From contig PVXE01000007.1 of NCBI GenBank assembly GCA_014444615.1, positions 1 through 64,000 of the forward strand: a DNA stretch of 64,000 nt, in the 5' to 3' direction. Below, in pieces: positions 1 through 8,998 of this stretch; the first letter of the stretch is position 1, and each line of letters opens with the position of its first letter. The notes beneath the pieces are model-generated. The model worked only from the letters and a program-made list of their open reading frames with translations. It had not been told where the DNA came from and searched no databases. Both the position numbers and the translations under genes were made by a program. Source of the stretch: Tagaea sp. CACIAM 22H2. Lineage in GTDB: Bacteria; Pseudomonadota; Alphaproteobacteria; CACIAM-22H2.

Positions 1-656
1 CCGCCCAAGTCTTCGACATGGTGCTGGCGCGGCTCGGCATGTTCTTCGAGCGGCGGCAGATCCGCGCCGCCGGTTTCTACGGTGACGTGTTCGGTCGGAA
101 CGCCTTCCGCCGGCGTGTCCGTCGCGGGCGCGTCGCCCGGCGTCGCGGCTTCGATCGGGGCCGGCGCCGCGAAGGGCAGTTCCGGGGCCGCGTCGCTCGC
201 GGGCGGGATCGTTTCGGGCGCCGGCGCCTCGGGCAAATGCGGGGGCGGCAGCAGATCGATCGGGCCGGCGTTTTCCGCCGGCGTCACGTTGATCAGTGCC
301 GGATCGATCGGCGGTTCGTCGGCCGCCGGCGTTTCCGGCTCGGCGTGGCGGACGTCGTCGTGGCCGTGATCGTCGCGCTCGGCGTCCAGCGCCTCGCGGT
401 CCGACATCGGAATACGATAATAGTCCGGGTGGATTTCGTTGAACGCGAGGAAGCCGTGGCGATTGCCGCCGAATTCCACGAACGCCGCTTGAAGGGAGGG
501 TTCGACGCGCGTGACGCGCGCCAGATAGATGTTGCCCTTGAGTTGTTTTTTGCTCGCGATCTCGAAGTCGAATTCCGCGAGACGATTTCCATCGAGCACG
601 ACGACCCGCGTTTCCTCGGGGTGCGTCGCGTCGATCAACATACGTTTGGTGGCCAT
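1..656 (-). CDS. rne: Ribonuclease E, N-terminal part (runs off the left edge)
   Basis: RNase E starts bulk mRNA decay and helps mature rRNA and tRNA. About 218 N-terminal codons are present and the frame is still open at base 1. The ATG at 656 gives MATKRMLIDATHPEETRVV, the usual alphaproteobacterial RNase E start. The first part of the S1 RNA-binding domain follows, with KGNIYLARVTRVEPSLQAAF at residues 40-59 and GFLAFNEIHPDYY at 68-80. From about residue 90 the S1 fold is interrupted by a Pro/Ala/Glu-rich insert that runs to the window edge, as is common in this class. The catalytic DNase I-like domain and the zinc link lie outside. Divergent from amiC and preceded by a long leader. The family call is firm; the C-terminal half cannot be judged here. 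Confidence 0.93.
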   Translation of the reverse strand, partial: MATKRMLIDATHPEETRVVVLDGNRLAEFDFEIASKKQLKGNIYLARVTRVEPSLQAAFVEFGGNRHGFLAFNEIHPDYYRIPMSDREALDAERDDHGHDDVRHAEPETPAADEPPIDPALINVTPAENAGPIDLLPPPHLPEAPAPETIPPASDAAPELPFAAPAPIEAATPGDAPATDTPAEGVPTEHVTVETGGADLPPLEEHAEPRQHHVEDLG

Positions 657-1084
657 ACTGCCGCTCCGAACTCTTCTGGGGGACGCCAGATCGCGCGAGA
701 ACCACGCGGGTTCGCGTCCCGAAAAATCAAAGACCGGATCGAAGTCGCGCACGGCCCCAAGGGGAGTTCGCGTGTCGCGCGCGGGTTCCTTGGCCCGCGC
801 CGCGGGGTAATCCGAATTCCGGGGATGCCGCGCCGGGAGCCTTCCGGAAGGAAAGCCAGCCCGGGCATCGAACCCGAAATCCCTGGGGCGTCGCGCGGGA
901 GATGACCCGGCCGCCCTGGCGCGTCCGCCGCGAGACGGTCCCAGGCACCGAACCCGGATCGTCCCCAAAAGGGTCGGAAGCCGGGAGGCCACGAGGCCGT
1001 TCGCACGGTGGAGGGCACTCCGGTCTTAAGGGGGCCCCCACCAGCGGACGAATCCACCATACAGACCCCTCCCCCTGGTAACAA
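657..1084 (-). promoter_or_regulatory. rne promoter and about 390-nt 5' leader
   Basis: This is the only stretch over 300 bases without a gene. On the minus strand a TTGTTA -35 (1079-1084) and a TATGGT -10 (1056-1061) are separated by exactly 17 bases, which puts the transcript start near 1048. The leader down to the rne ATG at 656 would be about 390 nt, very GC-rich and rich in local inverted segments. Long leaders that serve as RNase E autoregulatory targets are known for enterobacterial rne. That this one works the same way is inference. I see no small gene in it. Confidence 0.45.
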
Positions 1085-1113
1085 TCGGAAATTCCGCCCG
1101 AGTCGTTCGGTGC

Positions 1114-1143
1114 TTGTCGGTCCCTCGCGTCGTGGGATATAGC
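1114..1143 (+). promoter_or_regulatory. Putative amiC promoter
   Basis: TTGTCG (1114-1119) and TATAGC (1138-1143) are 18 bases apart, upstream of the amiC ribosome-binding site GGAG (1161-1164) and its ATG at 1173. The arrangement is sigma-70-like but the -35 is imperfect. It lies back to back with the proposed rne promoter. Confidence 0.35.
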
Positions 1144-1172
1144 TGGCGGGATCATGGCCTGGAGTTGACAAT

Positions 1173-2600
1173 ATGTTGTGGGCCCGGCGCTTTGGCGCCG
1201 TCTTTTTAGCGCTGGCGACTTTCTTGGCAGCGGCCGCGGCCCATGCCCAGGGTACCGCGCGTCCGGCCCCAGGACGCGAAGTCGCGGTTCAATCGGTCAA
1301 TTTAACGGATTCCCCTTGGGGTGTCCGGCTGACGGTCGAAATCTCCCGCCGCGTCGAATACCAAGTGTTCTTTCTGTCGGAACCGATGCGCGCCGTCGTC
1401 GATCTGCCGGCCGTGGTCTGGCGCCAAGGGGCGGGGAATCCGCCGCCGCGCGGGCTGGTCGCCGGGCTTCGCTACGGCGCTTTCGACGCCAAGACCGGGC
1501 GTCTGGTCCTCGACTTGGCGGGCCCCGCACGGGTGCGCGAGGCGCGGTTCGAACTGCCCGCCCGCCAAGGGGCGGGGCATCGGCTGACGATCGAGTTCGA
1601 GCGAACGACCCCGGAAGCCTTCGCCCAGGACGTGCAGCCCTGGAGTGCGTCGGGCGTGCTGCGCGCGATGCAGGCGAATATGCCGCCGCCGGTTCCGGAT
1701 GCCGCCCCCGCGCCGACGGCATCGCCGCCGCAAACGCTGCAAGCGCCGCCCGCACAAGCTCAACGGCTGCCGCCGAACATTCAAGCGCCGTCGCCGCCGC
1801 AAGTCGCCGCACCCGCACCCGTCGCGCCCTCGACCCAGGTCGCAAGTGCGGCACCCGCCCCGCGCGCGGCAGTACCTGCCGCGCCGTCCGCGCAAGCACC
1901 GCGCCGCACGGAGCGGCCGGTGATCGTGCTGGATCCCGGCCATGGCGGCGTCGATCCCGGTGCCATCGGTATTGGCGGCACGCACGAGAAGGACATTACG
2001 CTGGCGATGGCGCGCGAGATCCGCCGCCAGTTGGAGGCGACGGGCAAGTATCGCGTGGTGTTGACGCGCGATCAGGATGTGTTCATCCGCTTGCGCGACC
2101 GCATCGCCATCGCGCGCCAGCAATCGGCCGATCTGTTCATTTCGATCCACGCCGATTCGATGGGCAACCGCGAAACGCGCGGGGCGTCGATCTACACGCT
2201 GTCGGAAAACGCGTCGGACTCTGAAGCCGCCGCGTTGGCCGCGCGCGAAAACCGCGCCGACATCATCGCGGGCGTGGATTTGAGCCGCGAAAGCCGCGAC
2301 GTGACGTCGATCCTGATCGACCTCGCCCAGCGCGAAACTTCGAACCATTCAATTTCGCTAGCGCGCGCGTTGGTGCAGGAGATGGGCCGCGAAGTTCAAC
2401 TGCTGCCCGTCAATCCGCACCGCTTCGCGGGCTTTGCGGTGCTGCGCGCACCCGACGTTCCCTCGGCGTTGATCGAGCTTGGCTATCTTTCCAACGCGCA
2501 GGACGAAGGCCAGCTCAACAAGCCGCAATATCGCCAGCGCGTGGCGAGCGGTATCGTGCGCTCGATCGACGCTTACTTCGCGCGCAACCCGCGACGTTGA
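1173..2600 (+). CDS. amiC: N-acetylmuramoyl-L-alanine amidase with AMIN domain
   Basis: Periplasmic zinc amidase that cuts the amide bond between MurNAc and the stem peptide to separate daughter cells. The 475 residues hold a signal peptide (1-26, ending AHAQ), an AMIN targeting domain (about 35-145), a Pro/Ala/Gln-rich linker (about 165-245) and an Amidase_3 catalytic domain (about 248-472). Likely zinc ligands are H257 in DPGHGG, E272 in HEKD and H327 in SIHAD; the catalytic Glu is in ALIELGYLSN near the C-terminus. The ATG at 1173 has GGAG eight bases upstream. The linker is long and low in complexity. It converges on tyrS with only four bases between the stops. Confidence 0.93.
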   Translation: MLWARRFGAVFLALATFLAAAAAHAQGTARPAPGREVAVQSVNLTDSPWGVRLTVEISRRVEYQVFFLSEPMRAVVDLPAVVWRQGAGNPPPRGLVAGLRYGAFDAKTGRLVLDLAGPARVREARFELPARQGAGHRLTIEFERTTPEAFAQDVQPWSASGVLRAMQANMPPPVPDAAPAPTASPPQTLQAPPAQAQRLPPNIQAPSPPQVAAPAPVAPSTQVASAAPAPRAAVPAAPSAQAPRRTERPVIVLDPGHGGVDPGAIGIGGTHEKDITLAMAREIRRQLEATGKYRVVLTRDQDVFIRLRDRIAIARQQSADLFISIHADSMGNRETRGASIYTLSENASDSEAAALAARENRADIIAGVDLSRESRDVTSILIDLAQRETSNHSISLARALVQEMGREVQLLPVNPHRFAGFAVLRAPDVPSALIELGYLSNAQDEGQLNKPQYRQRVASGIVRSIDAYFARNPRR

Positions 2601-2604
2601 TCGC

Positions 2605-3843
2605 TTAGACGGCCTTCACCAGCGCGTGGCGCTTCTTGCCGGCGGTGAGTTTCACCGTGCCGCCATCGAGCTTCACGACAGCCGTGTCGCTTTCGACCGT
2701 CGCGTCGTCGATCTTGGCGCCCTTGCCTTGGACCAAGCGGCGCGCTTCGCCCTTCGAGGCGGCCAAACCGGCACGCACGAATAGGTCGAGCACGCCGATG
2801 CCCGCGGCGAGTTCGGCCTTGGGCAATTCGACCGTCGGCAACCCCTCGGCCGATTGCCCTTCCTCGAACGCGCGGCGCGCGGTCTCGGCGGCTTCGGCGG
2901 CGGCGGCTTCGCCGTGGCACAGCTTCGTCGTCTCGAAGGCGAGGATCTTCTTCGCCTCGTTGATCTCCGCACCTTGTAGCTTGGCGAGTTTCTCGATCTC
3001 GTCGAGCGGCAGATCGGTGAACAGCTTCATGAAGCGGATCACGTCGGCGTCTTCGGTGTTCCGCCAGTATTGATAGTAGTCGTAGACCGACAGGCGTTGC
3101 GCGCTGAGCCACACCGCACCGGCGGCGGTCTTGCCCATTTTGGCGCCCGAGGCGGTGGTCAGCAGCGGCGTCGTCAGGCCGAACAACTGCTTCTCGGCCA
3201 CACGCCGGCCGAGCTCGACGCCCATGACGATGTTGCCCCATTGGTCGGAGCCGCCCATCTGCATCGCGCAATCGTAGCGCTTGGCGAGCTCGACGAAATC
3301 GTAGCTCTGCAGGATCATGTAGTTGAATTCGAGGAACGACAAAGGCTGGTCGCGTTCCAAGCGCAGCTTGACGGAATCCATCGTCAGCATGCGGTTGACC
3401 GAGAAATGGCGGCCGATGTCGCGCAGCAGCGGAATGTAGAGCAGCTTGTCGAGCCATTCCGCGTTGTCGACCATCAGCGCCTTGCCGTCGCCGAAATCGA
3501 GATAGTTGTCGAAGCTGCGCTTGATGCTGGCGACGTTCGCCGCGATGTCGGCTTCGGACAGCAGCTTGCGCGCTTCGTCCTTGCCCGAGGGGTCGCCGAT
3601 CTTGGTGGTGCCGCCGCCCATCAGCGCCAGCGGCCGGTGGCCGCAGCGCTGGAACAGGCGCAGCGTCATGATCTGGAACAGATGCCCGACATGCAGCGAG
3701 TCCGCCGTCGCATCGAACCCGATATACGCGACCATCTGCTTGCCCGACGCCAAACGCGCGTCGAGACCTTCGGGGTCGGTGATCTGGTGGATGAAGCCGC
3801 GCGCTTGCGCCGCTTGCAGGAATTCGGAGCGGAATTTCGTCAT
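2605..3843 (-). CDS. tyrS: Tyrosyl-tRNA synthetase
   Basis: Cytosolic class I synthetase that charges tRNA-Tyr. The 412 residues match the bacterial TyrRS length. The HIGH signature appears as HVGH (51-54) and the KMSKS signature as KMGKT (235-239). [15 protein letters not shown] and GGSDQWGNI are tyrosine-pocket segments. A C-terminal S4-like RNA-binding domain spans about 345-412 ([14 protein letters not shown]). The ATG at 3843 begins MTKFRSEF, a standard start. The gene stands alone between convergent amiC and the hydrolase gene at 3879. Confidence 0.97.
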   Translation of the reverse strand: MTKFRSEFLQAAQARGFIHQITDPEGLDARLASGKQMVAYIGFDATADSLHVGHLFQIMTLRLFQRCGHRPLALMGGGTTKIGDPSGKDEARKLLSEADIAANVASIKRSFDNYLDFGDGKALMVDNAEWLDKLLYIPLLRDIGRHFSVNRMLTMDSVKLRLERDQPLSFLEFNYMILQSYDFVELAKRYDCAMQMGGSDQWGNIVMGVELGRRVAEKQLFGLTTPLLTTASGAKMGKTAAGAVWLSAQRLSVYDYYQYWRNTEDADVIRFMKLFTDLPLDEIEKLAKLQGAEINEAKKILAFETTKLCHGEAAAAEAAETARRAFEEGQSAEGLPTVELPKAELAAGIGVLDLFVRAGLAASKGEARRLVQGKGAKIDDATVESDTAVVKLDGGTVKLTAGKKRHALVKAV

Positions 3844-3878
3844 GGCGGCGCGCTCATAGCATGCCGAGGCAGGCTGCG

Positions 3879-4721
3879 TCAGCGTTTCGCTTTGGGCGCG
3901 GCTTTCTTGACGGCGGCCTTCGGCGCGGCCGCTTTGGGCTTCGCCTTGGCGGCGGCGGCCTTCTTCGCCTCGGCGCGGCTGGGCGCGTCGGGCGGCAGGG
4001 ATATCGCCGGGGGCTTACGTTCGGGCTGCGGGGGCGGCGGGGGCGCCATCACCGGCGGCGCCGGGGCCGCGTCGCGCATCGTCGGCAGCGCCGAGGCGGC
4101 GTATTCGGCGACCATGGCGTCGAGCTTGTCGAGCCGGTCGGCGAAGAAATGGTTCGCACCTTTGATGACGCGGAAATCGACGACGATGTCCTTTTGCTTC
4201 GCCAGCTTCTCCGAAAGCTTGAGCACCGATTCCTCGGGCACGATTTCGTCCTTGTCGCCCTGCACGATCAGACCCGAGGACGGGCAGGGGGCGAGGAACG
4301 AAAAATCGAAGATATTGGCGGGCGGCGCCACGGCGATGAAGCGGTCGATCTCCGGCCGGCGCATCAGCAATTGCATGCCGATCCACGCGCCAAACGAGAA
4401 ACCGGCGATCCAGCAGCCGCGCGAATTGGGCAGGTTCTGCTGAATCCAATCGAGTGCCGACGCCGCATCCTGCAATTCGCCTTCGCCGCGACCGTAGCTG
4501 CCCTGGCTGCGGCCCACGCCGCGGAAATTGAAGCGCAAGGTCGAGAACCCGGCCTTCTGGAAGGCCAAGTTCAGCGTGTACACGACCTTGTTGTGCATCG
4601 TGCCGCCGTGTTGCGGATGGGGATGCAGCAGAAGCGCGATAGGCGCGCGGTCGCCGGCGCTGGCGGGCGCGAACTTGCCCTCCAGGCGGCCTTCTGCGCC
4701 GTTGATCGTGACATCCGGCAT
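3879..4721 (-). CDS. Alpha/beta hydrolase with basic Lys/Ala-rich tail
   Basis: Serine hydrolase of unknown substrate. Residues 1-212 form a dienelactone-hydrolase-like alpha/beta fold. They include an [10 protein letters not shown] oxyanion segment (33-42), nucleophile elbow GFSFG with S109, an acid in QGDKDEIV (about 154-161) and H191 in GANHF. The last 65 residues are unusual: a proline run (about 221-240) and then a histone-H1-like Lys/Ala tail (about 250-280) with net positive charge. Relatives of the core are common in alphaproteobacteria; the tail could bind nucleic acid or a polyanion, which is inference. The gene is divergent from the cysE-isc operon. Confidence 0.85.
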   Translation of the reverse strand: MPDVTINGAEGRLEGKFAPASAGDRAPIALLLHPHPQHGGTMHNKVVYTLNLAFQKAGFSTLRFNFRGVGRSQGSYGRGEGELQDAASALDWIQQNLPNSRGCWIAGFSFGAWIGMQLLMRRPEIDRFIAVAPPANIFDFSFLAPCPSSGLIVQGDKDEIVPEESVLKLSEKLAKQKDIVVDFRVIKGANHFFADRLDKLDAMVAEYAASALPTMRDAAPAPPVMAPPPPPQPERKPPAISLPPDAPSRAEAKKAAAAKAKPKAAAPKAAVKKAAPKAKR

Positions 4722-4850
4722 TCCCCGGTCCTACTCCACGAAGTGAAACTGTTCTGACAAATCCGCCGCGAGTGAGCCCAAATTCGGATTTGCTTGTATT
4801 TTGGGTGCTGTACGAAACGACGACTCGGCTTCCGACGGCAAGGGATAAAC

Positions 4851-4904
4851 ATACTTGACCGATTTGCTCGGTCTCCCTAAATTCCGACCGCTTTTCTCGG
4901 GTAT
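4851..4904 (+). promoter_or_regulatory. Tandem type-1 IscR sites overlapping the cysE-isc promoter
   Basis: Two imperfect type-1 IscR-like sites lie at 4851-4875 (core TTGACCGATTTGCTCGG) and 4880-4904 (core CCGACC, then TCGGGTAT). Both resemble the [2Fe-2S]-IscR consensus, and the first is close to the site upstream of E. coli iscR as I recall it. A promoter is embedded in them: -35 TTGACC (4855-4860), 17-base spacer, -10 TAAATT (4878-4883), start near 4890. Site 1 covers the -35 and site 2 the start, so holo-IscR bound here would block transcription of cysE, iscR and the isc genes. Confidence 0.72.
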
Positions 4905-4971
4905 GACGGATGGGAAACGTTCCCAGATACCGCATATTCGAGGAAGACCAGAATGTTAGTTGGTTAAGACA

Positions 4972-5688
4972 ATGAGTTTCAAGGCAATTCGCGCGGATAT
5001 GGAGGCCATTCTGGCCCGCGACCCGGCCGCCCGTTCGCGGCTGGAGGTTGTGCTTTGCTACCCCGGCTTTCATGCGGTGCTGATGCACCGCGTGGCGCAT
5101 GGGTGCTGGACGCGTGGCCTGAAGCTTCTCGCGCGCGCCATCGCGGTGTTCTCGCGCTTCCTGACCGGGATCGAGATCCACCCCGCCGCGCGCATCGGCG
5201 AACGTTTCTTCATCGATCACGGCATGGGCGTCGTGATCGGCGAAACGGCGGAGATCGGCGACGACGTGACGCTCTATCAGGGGGTCACGCTCGGCGGCAC
5301 GTCGCTCGACAAGGGCAAGCGCCACCCCACGCTGGAATCCGGCGTGATCGTCGGCGCCGGCGCCAAAATCCTCGGGCCGTTCACGGTGGGCAAGAACGCG
5401 CGCGTCGGCTCCAATGCCGTGGTGCTCGAAGCCGTGCCCGCAGGCGCGACGGTGGTGGGCATTCCCGCCAAAATCGTCGGCCGGCCGAAGAACGACGATT
5501 TCTGCGCCTACGGCACGACCGGCGAAGTGCAAGACCCCGTCGCCCGCACGCTCGAACGTTTCGAAGGCGATCTCGGAATCTTGCGCGCGCGCATGGCCGA
5601 GCTCGAAGGCATCGTCGCCGCCCAGCGCAAGGCGTTGGACGAACGCGAGTCCGCCCCGTTGCGCGTTTACGCGAATGATCGCGTCTGA
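4972..5688 (+). CDS. cysE: Serine O-acetyltransferase
   Basis: Transfers acetyl from acetyl-CoA to L-serine, giving O-acetylserine, the first step of cysteine synthesis. The 238 residues are the short form of the family: a helical N-terminal part, then a left-handed beta helix of hexapeptide repeats (about 60-165) with [18 protein letters not shown] and [12 protein letters not shown]. The tail from about 170 contains a predicted coiled segment. I chose ATG 4972 ([10 protein letters not shown]) because the family starts there; an in-frame TTG lies at 4960. It is the first gene of the IscR-controlled operon, so it would supply the cysteine that IscS consumes. Confidence 0.93.
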   Translation: MSFKAIRADMEAILARDPAARSRLEVVLCYPGFHAVLMHRVAHGCWTRGLKLLARAIAVFSRFLTGIEIHPAARIGERFFIDHGMGVVIGETAEIGDDVTLYQGVTLGGTSLDKGKRHPTLESGVIVGAGAKILGPFTVGKNARVGSNAVVLEAVPAGATVVGIPAKIVGRPKNDDFCAYGTTGEVQDPVARTLERFEGDLGILRARMAELEGIVAAQRKALDERESAPLRVYANDRV

Positions 5689-5706
5689 GATCGGAAGGTT
5701 GGTCCC

Positions 5707-6192
5707 ATGAAGCTTTCCACCAAAGGCCGCTACGCCGTGATGGCGATGGTCGATCTCGCATCGACCAGCAACGGCAATCCCGTGGCGCTCGCCGATATCG
5801 CCGAGCGTCAGGAGATTTCGCTCTCCTATCTCGAGCAGCTTTTCGCCAAGCTGCGGCGCGGCGGGCTGGTGCGTTCCGTGCGCGGGCCGGGCGGGGGCTA
5901 TCTGCTCGCCCATGCCAGCGACCAGACGCGCATTTCCGATATCATCCTGGCGGTCGACGAGCCGATCCGCGCCACGCGTTGCGCGCCGGGTTCGCCGGTG
6001 GGCTGCCGCGTCAACAAGGCGCGCTGCTTGACGCATGATCTGTGGGAGGAGCTGGGCAACCAGATCCATCTGTATCTTTCGTCGGTGACGCTGGCGAATG
6101 TCGTGTCGCGCCGCGTGCTCGGCACGGCGGGCGTGATCGACGGGCCGGAGGCCGAAACGGCCGAAGCGATTCCCATGGTCGCGGCGCAGTAG
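5707..6192 (+). CDS. iscR: Rrf2-family Fe-S regulator IscR
   Basis: [2Fe-2S]-sensing repressor of Fe-S assembly genes. The 161 residues carry a winged helix (MKLSTKGRYAVMAMVDLA, with recognition region ISLSYLEQLFAKLRRGGLV). The cluster ligands fit C92, C100 and C107 with H110 in CLTH; the first two spacings are slightly longer than in E. coli, where the cysteines are at 92, 98 and 104. Head of the isc genes, 18 bases after cysE, with likely autoregulation through the sites at 4851-4904. RirA is a relative, but the LTH motif and the isc neighbours favour IscR. Confidence 0.93.
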   Translation: MKLSTKGRYAVMAMVDLASTSNGNPVALADIAERQEISLSYLEQLFAKLRRGGLVRSVRGPGGGYLLAHASDQTRISDIILAVDEPIRATRCAPGSPVGCRVNKARCLTHDLWEELGNQIHLYLSSVTLANVVSRRVLGTAGVIDGPEAETAEAIPMVAAQ

Positions 6193-6194
6193 CG

Positions 6195-7286
6195 ATGCCC
6201 ACTGCCTATCTCGACTGGAACGCGAGTGCGCCCGTCCGCCCGGAAGCGGCGGCGGCGATGGCGCGTGCGCTGGTCGAGGCGGGCAATCCGTCGTCGGTCC
6301 ATAACGCCGGTCGTGCGGCGCGCGCGATGATCGAGAAGGCGCGCGATCAAGTCGCGACCCTGGTCAACGCGCCGGCCGATCGCGTGGTGTTCACCAGCGG
6401 CGGCACGGAAGCCAACGCGCTCGCGTTGTCGGGCTTCGGCGCGGACGCCGCCTATTCGGCCGTCGAACACGATGCCGTGCGCGCCAATTTGCCGGACGCC
6501 CGCGTGCTGCCTGTCACGGCGGATGGCGTGTTGGACTTGGAGCGCGCGGATATCGCGGGCGTGAAGCTCGTCGCCGTGATGCTGGCGAACAACGAAACCG
6601 GGGTGATCCAGCCGGTCGCTGAAATCGCCGCCCGGGCGCATGCGGCGGGTTTGCGCGTCCATTGCGACGCCGTGCAGGCCGCCGGCAAAATCCCGGTCGA
6701 TTTCGCGGCGCTTGGCGTCGATACGCTGGCGCTGTCCGCGCACAAAATCGGTGGGCCGATGGGTGTGGGTGCCCTGGTCGTGCGCGAAAAACGCGCGGTT
6801 TCACCGTTGTGGCTGGGCGGAGGGCAGGAGCGCGGCTGGCGCTCGGGCACGCCCAATTTGCCGGGGATCGTCGCGTTCGGCGTCGCGGCCGAGTTGGCAG
6901 CCAAAGAAATCGACGCTTGGTCAAAGCTTTATGATGCGAGAGACCATGTGATCGACATGGTTGATTCCGCCGGAATAGGGGCCATCTTCTATGGCAGGAA
7001 GGCCCCCCGCCTGCCCAACACGTTGAGCATCGGTCTGCCGGGCGTTCCGGCGCATACCCAGGTCATGGCGCTCGACCTTGCCGGGTATGCGGTGTCGGCC
7101 GGTTCGGCGTGTTCGTCGGGCAAGGTCGGCCCCAGCGCCACGTTGCTGGCGATGGGGGCGGGGGACGGTGCGGCCGAGGCCATCCGGGTCTCGTTCGGGC
7201 CGGCGACACAGGCGGCGCAGCTCGACGGTTTCGCCGCCGCTTATATCGAATTCGCCCGGCGCCGGCTGGCGGCGCGGGCAGCGTAG
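6195..7286 (+). CDS. NifS-like cysteine desulfurase (second paralogue)
   Basis: PLP enzyme of aminotransferase class V that takes sulfur from cysteine as a persulfide. The 363 residues show the PLP lysine K184 in SAHKIGGP and the catalytic cysteine C306 in SAGSACSSG. The ATG at 6195 follows the iscR stop by two bases. It sits directly before iscS and is clearly diverged from it, being shorter and lacking the C-terminal IscU-binding tail. Such NifS-like partners are found in alphaproteobacterial isc operons. Whether it feeds IscU or other acceptors, such as tRNA thiolation or thiamine, is not known from sequence. Confidence 0.9.
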   Translation: MPTAYLDWNASAPVRPEAAAAMARALVEAGNPSSVHNAGRAARAMIEKARDQVATLVNAPADRVVFTSGGTEANALALSGFGADAAYSAVEHDAVRANLPDARVLPVTADGVLDLERADIAGVKLVAVMLANNETGVIQPVAEIAARAHAAGLRVHCDAVQAAGKIPVDFAALGVDTLALSAHKIGGPMGVGALVVREKRAVSPLWLGGGQERGWRSGTPNLPGIVAFGVAAELAAKEIDAWSKLYDARDHVIDMVDSAGIGAIFYGRKAPRLPNTLSIGLPGVPAHTQVMALDLAGYAVSAGSACSSGKVGPSATLLAMGAGDGAAEAIRVSFGPATQAAQLDGFAAAYIEFARRRLAARAA

Positions 7287-7313
7287 GTTTCGGGTACGGG
7301 AGCGAAAGAAGTT

Positions 7314-8564
7314 ATGGGCACGCAAACGACGAACGACAGGCTGGCGAACGCGCCGACGAAGCCCGTCTATCTGGATTATCAGGCGACGACGCCGATGGAT
7401 CCGCGCGTGCTCGACGCGATGATGCCGTTCTTCATCGAGAAATTCGGCAACCCGCATAGCCGCAACCACCATTACGGCTGGGAAGCCGAGGAAGCGGTCG
7501 AGATCGCGCGCAAGCAGGTCGCCGATCTGATCGGCGCTGACGAGCGCGAGATCGTGTTCACCTCCGGCGCCACGGAATCGAACAACCTTGCCATCGCGGG
7601 TGTGGCGCATTTCTACAAGGACCAGAAGAATCACATCGTCACCGTGGTGACCGAGCATAAATGCGTGCTCGATACCTGCCGCCATCTGGAGCAGGAAGGC
7701 TTCACGGTCACTTATCTTCCGGTGAAGACCGACGGTCTGGTCGATCTCGCGGCGCTGGAAGCCGCGATTACCGACAAGACCGTGCTCGTCTCGATCATGG
7801 CGGCGAATAACGAGATCGGCGTGATCCAGCCTTTGGCCGAGATCGGCGCCATCTGCCGCAAGAAGGGCGCGTTCTTCCATACCGATTGCGCGCAAGCCTT
7901 CGGCAAGATCCCGCTCGACGTGGAGGCGATGAAGATCGATCTCATGTCGATCTCGGGCCACAAGATCTATGGGCCCAAGGGCATCGGCGCGCTGTTCGTC
8001 CGCCGTAAGCCGCGCGTGCGCTTGCAAGCGCTGATCCATGGCGGCGGGCAAGAGCGCGGCATGCGCTCGGGCACGCTGCCCACGCCGCTTTGCGTGGGCT
8101 TGGGCAAGGCCGCCGAAATCGCGCGTCAGGAAATGGCGTCGGAAAATGCGCGCCTGACCACGCTGCGCGACCGTTTCCTCAAGACGGTTCACGAGAAACT
8201 GCCCGAGGTGTTCCTCAACGGCGATTTCTCGAACCGCTTGCCCGGCAATCTCAACCTCTCCTTCGCCTATGTCGAAGGCGAGGGGCTGATGATGGGCATC
8301 AAGGATTTGTGCGTTTCCTCGGGCTCGGCTTGCACATCGGCGTCGCTGGAACCCAGCTACGTGCTGCGCGCCTTGGGCGTCGAGGAGGAACTCGCGCATA
8401 CCAGCCTGCGTATCGGCTTTGGCCGCTTCACCACCGAAGCGGAAGTCGATTACGCGGCCGATCGCATCGTCCAGGCCGTTTCCAAGCTGCGCTCCATGAG
8501 CCCGCTTTGGGAAATGGCCCAGGAAGGTATCGACATCAAATCGATCCAGTGGGCGGCCCATTGA
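7314..8564 (+). CDS. iscS: Cysteine desulfurase IscS
   Basis: Main PLP-dependent sulfur donor for Fe-S assembly, tRNA thiolation and thiamine synthesis. The 416 residues compare with about 404 in E. coli, the excess being a short N-terminal extension. The PLP lysine is K217 in [10 protein letters not shown], and the mobile-loop cysteine is C340 in [14 protein letters not shown]. The C-terminus [13 protein letters not shown] is the IscU and ferredoxin contact tail typical of IscS. Preceded by nifS-like and followed after 37 bases by iscU with an AAGGAG site. Confidence 0.96.
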   Translation: MGTQTTNDRLANAPTKPVYLDYQATTPMDPRVLDAMMPFFIEKFGNPHSRNHHYGWEAEEAVEIARKQVADLIGADEREIVFTSGATESNNLAIAGVAHFYKDQKNHIVTVVTEHKCVLDTCRHLEQEGFTVTYLPVKTDGLVDLAALEAAITDKTVLVSIMAANNEIGVIQPLAEIGAICRKKGAFFHTDCAQAFGKIPLDVEAMKIDLMSISGHKIYGPKGIGALFVRRKPRVRLQALIHGGGQERGMRSGTLPTPLCVGLGKAAEIARQEMASENARLTTLRDRFLKTVHEKLPEVFLNGDFSNRLPGNLNLSFAYVEGEGLMMGIKDLCVSSGSACTSASLEPSYVLRALGVEEELAHTSLRIGFGRFTTEAEVDYAADRIVQAVSKLRSMSPLWEMAQEGIDIKSIQWAAH

Positions 8565-8601
8565 GGTTTCGTCTATAAAGGATCGCGAAGGAGAAGCACC
8601 C

Positions 8602-8985
8602 ATGGCCTACAGCGAAAAGGTCGTCGACCATTACGAGAACCCGCGCAATGTCGGTTCGTTCGACAAGAACGATGCCGCCGTCGGCACGGGCCTCGTCGGC
8701 GCGCCCGCCTGCGGCGACGTGATGAAGCTGCAGATCAAGGTGAACGCCGACGGCATCATCGAGGACGCGAAGTTCAAGACCTTCGGCTGCGGCTCGGCGA
8801 TCGCGTCGTCGTCGCTCGTGACCGAATGGGTCAAGGGCAAGTCGATCGACGAAGCCTCGACGATCAAGAACACCGATATCGCCAAGCATCTGGCGCTGCC
8901 GCCGGTGAAGATCCATTGCTCGGTCCTGGCCGAGGATGCGATCAAGGCCGCGATCGACGACTACAAGCGCAAGCACGGCGCCTAA
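8602..8985 (+). CDS. iscU: Fe-S cluster scaffold IscU
   Basis: Scaffold on which [2Fe-2S] clusters are built before transfer to apo-proteins. The 127 residues have all ligand positions: C37 and D39 (ACGD), C63 (FGCGSAIASSS), H105 and C106 (IHCSVLAED). The LPPVK motif (99-103), read by the chaperone HscA, is intact. The AAGGAG ribosome site lies just upstream of ATG 8602. It is followed by iscA, hscB and hscA, so the whole assembly-and-transfer set is in one transcript. Confidence 0.97.
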   Translation: MAYSEKVVDHYENPRNVGSFDKNDAAVGTGLVGAPACGDVMKLQIKVNADGIIEDAKFKTFGCGSAIASSSLVTEWVKGKSIDEASTIKNTDIAKHLALPPVKIHCSVLAEDAIKAAIDDYKRKHGA

Positions 8986-8998
8986 GCGGAGTCCCGCG

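Noticed and set aside
1165..1170. TTGACA just before the amiC start
   Set aside because: It lies two bases from the ATG, where a -35 element could not serve this gene; there is no partner -10 for a useful transcript.
3070..4443. Long open frame on the plus strand across tyrS and the hydrolase gene
   Set aside because: It is antisense to two well-recognised genes; frames this long are expected at high GC and the product matches nothing.
4015..6069. Minus-strand frame of almost 700 codons across cysE and iscR
   Set aside because: It crosses the isc promoter and is antisense to conserved genes; only its sense neighbours have recognisable motifs.
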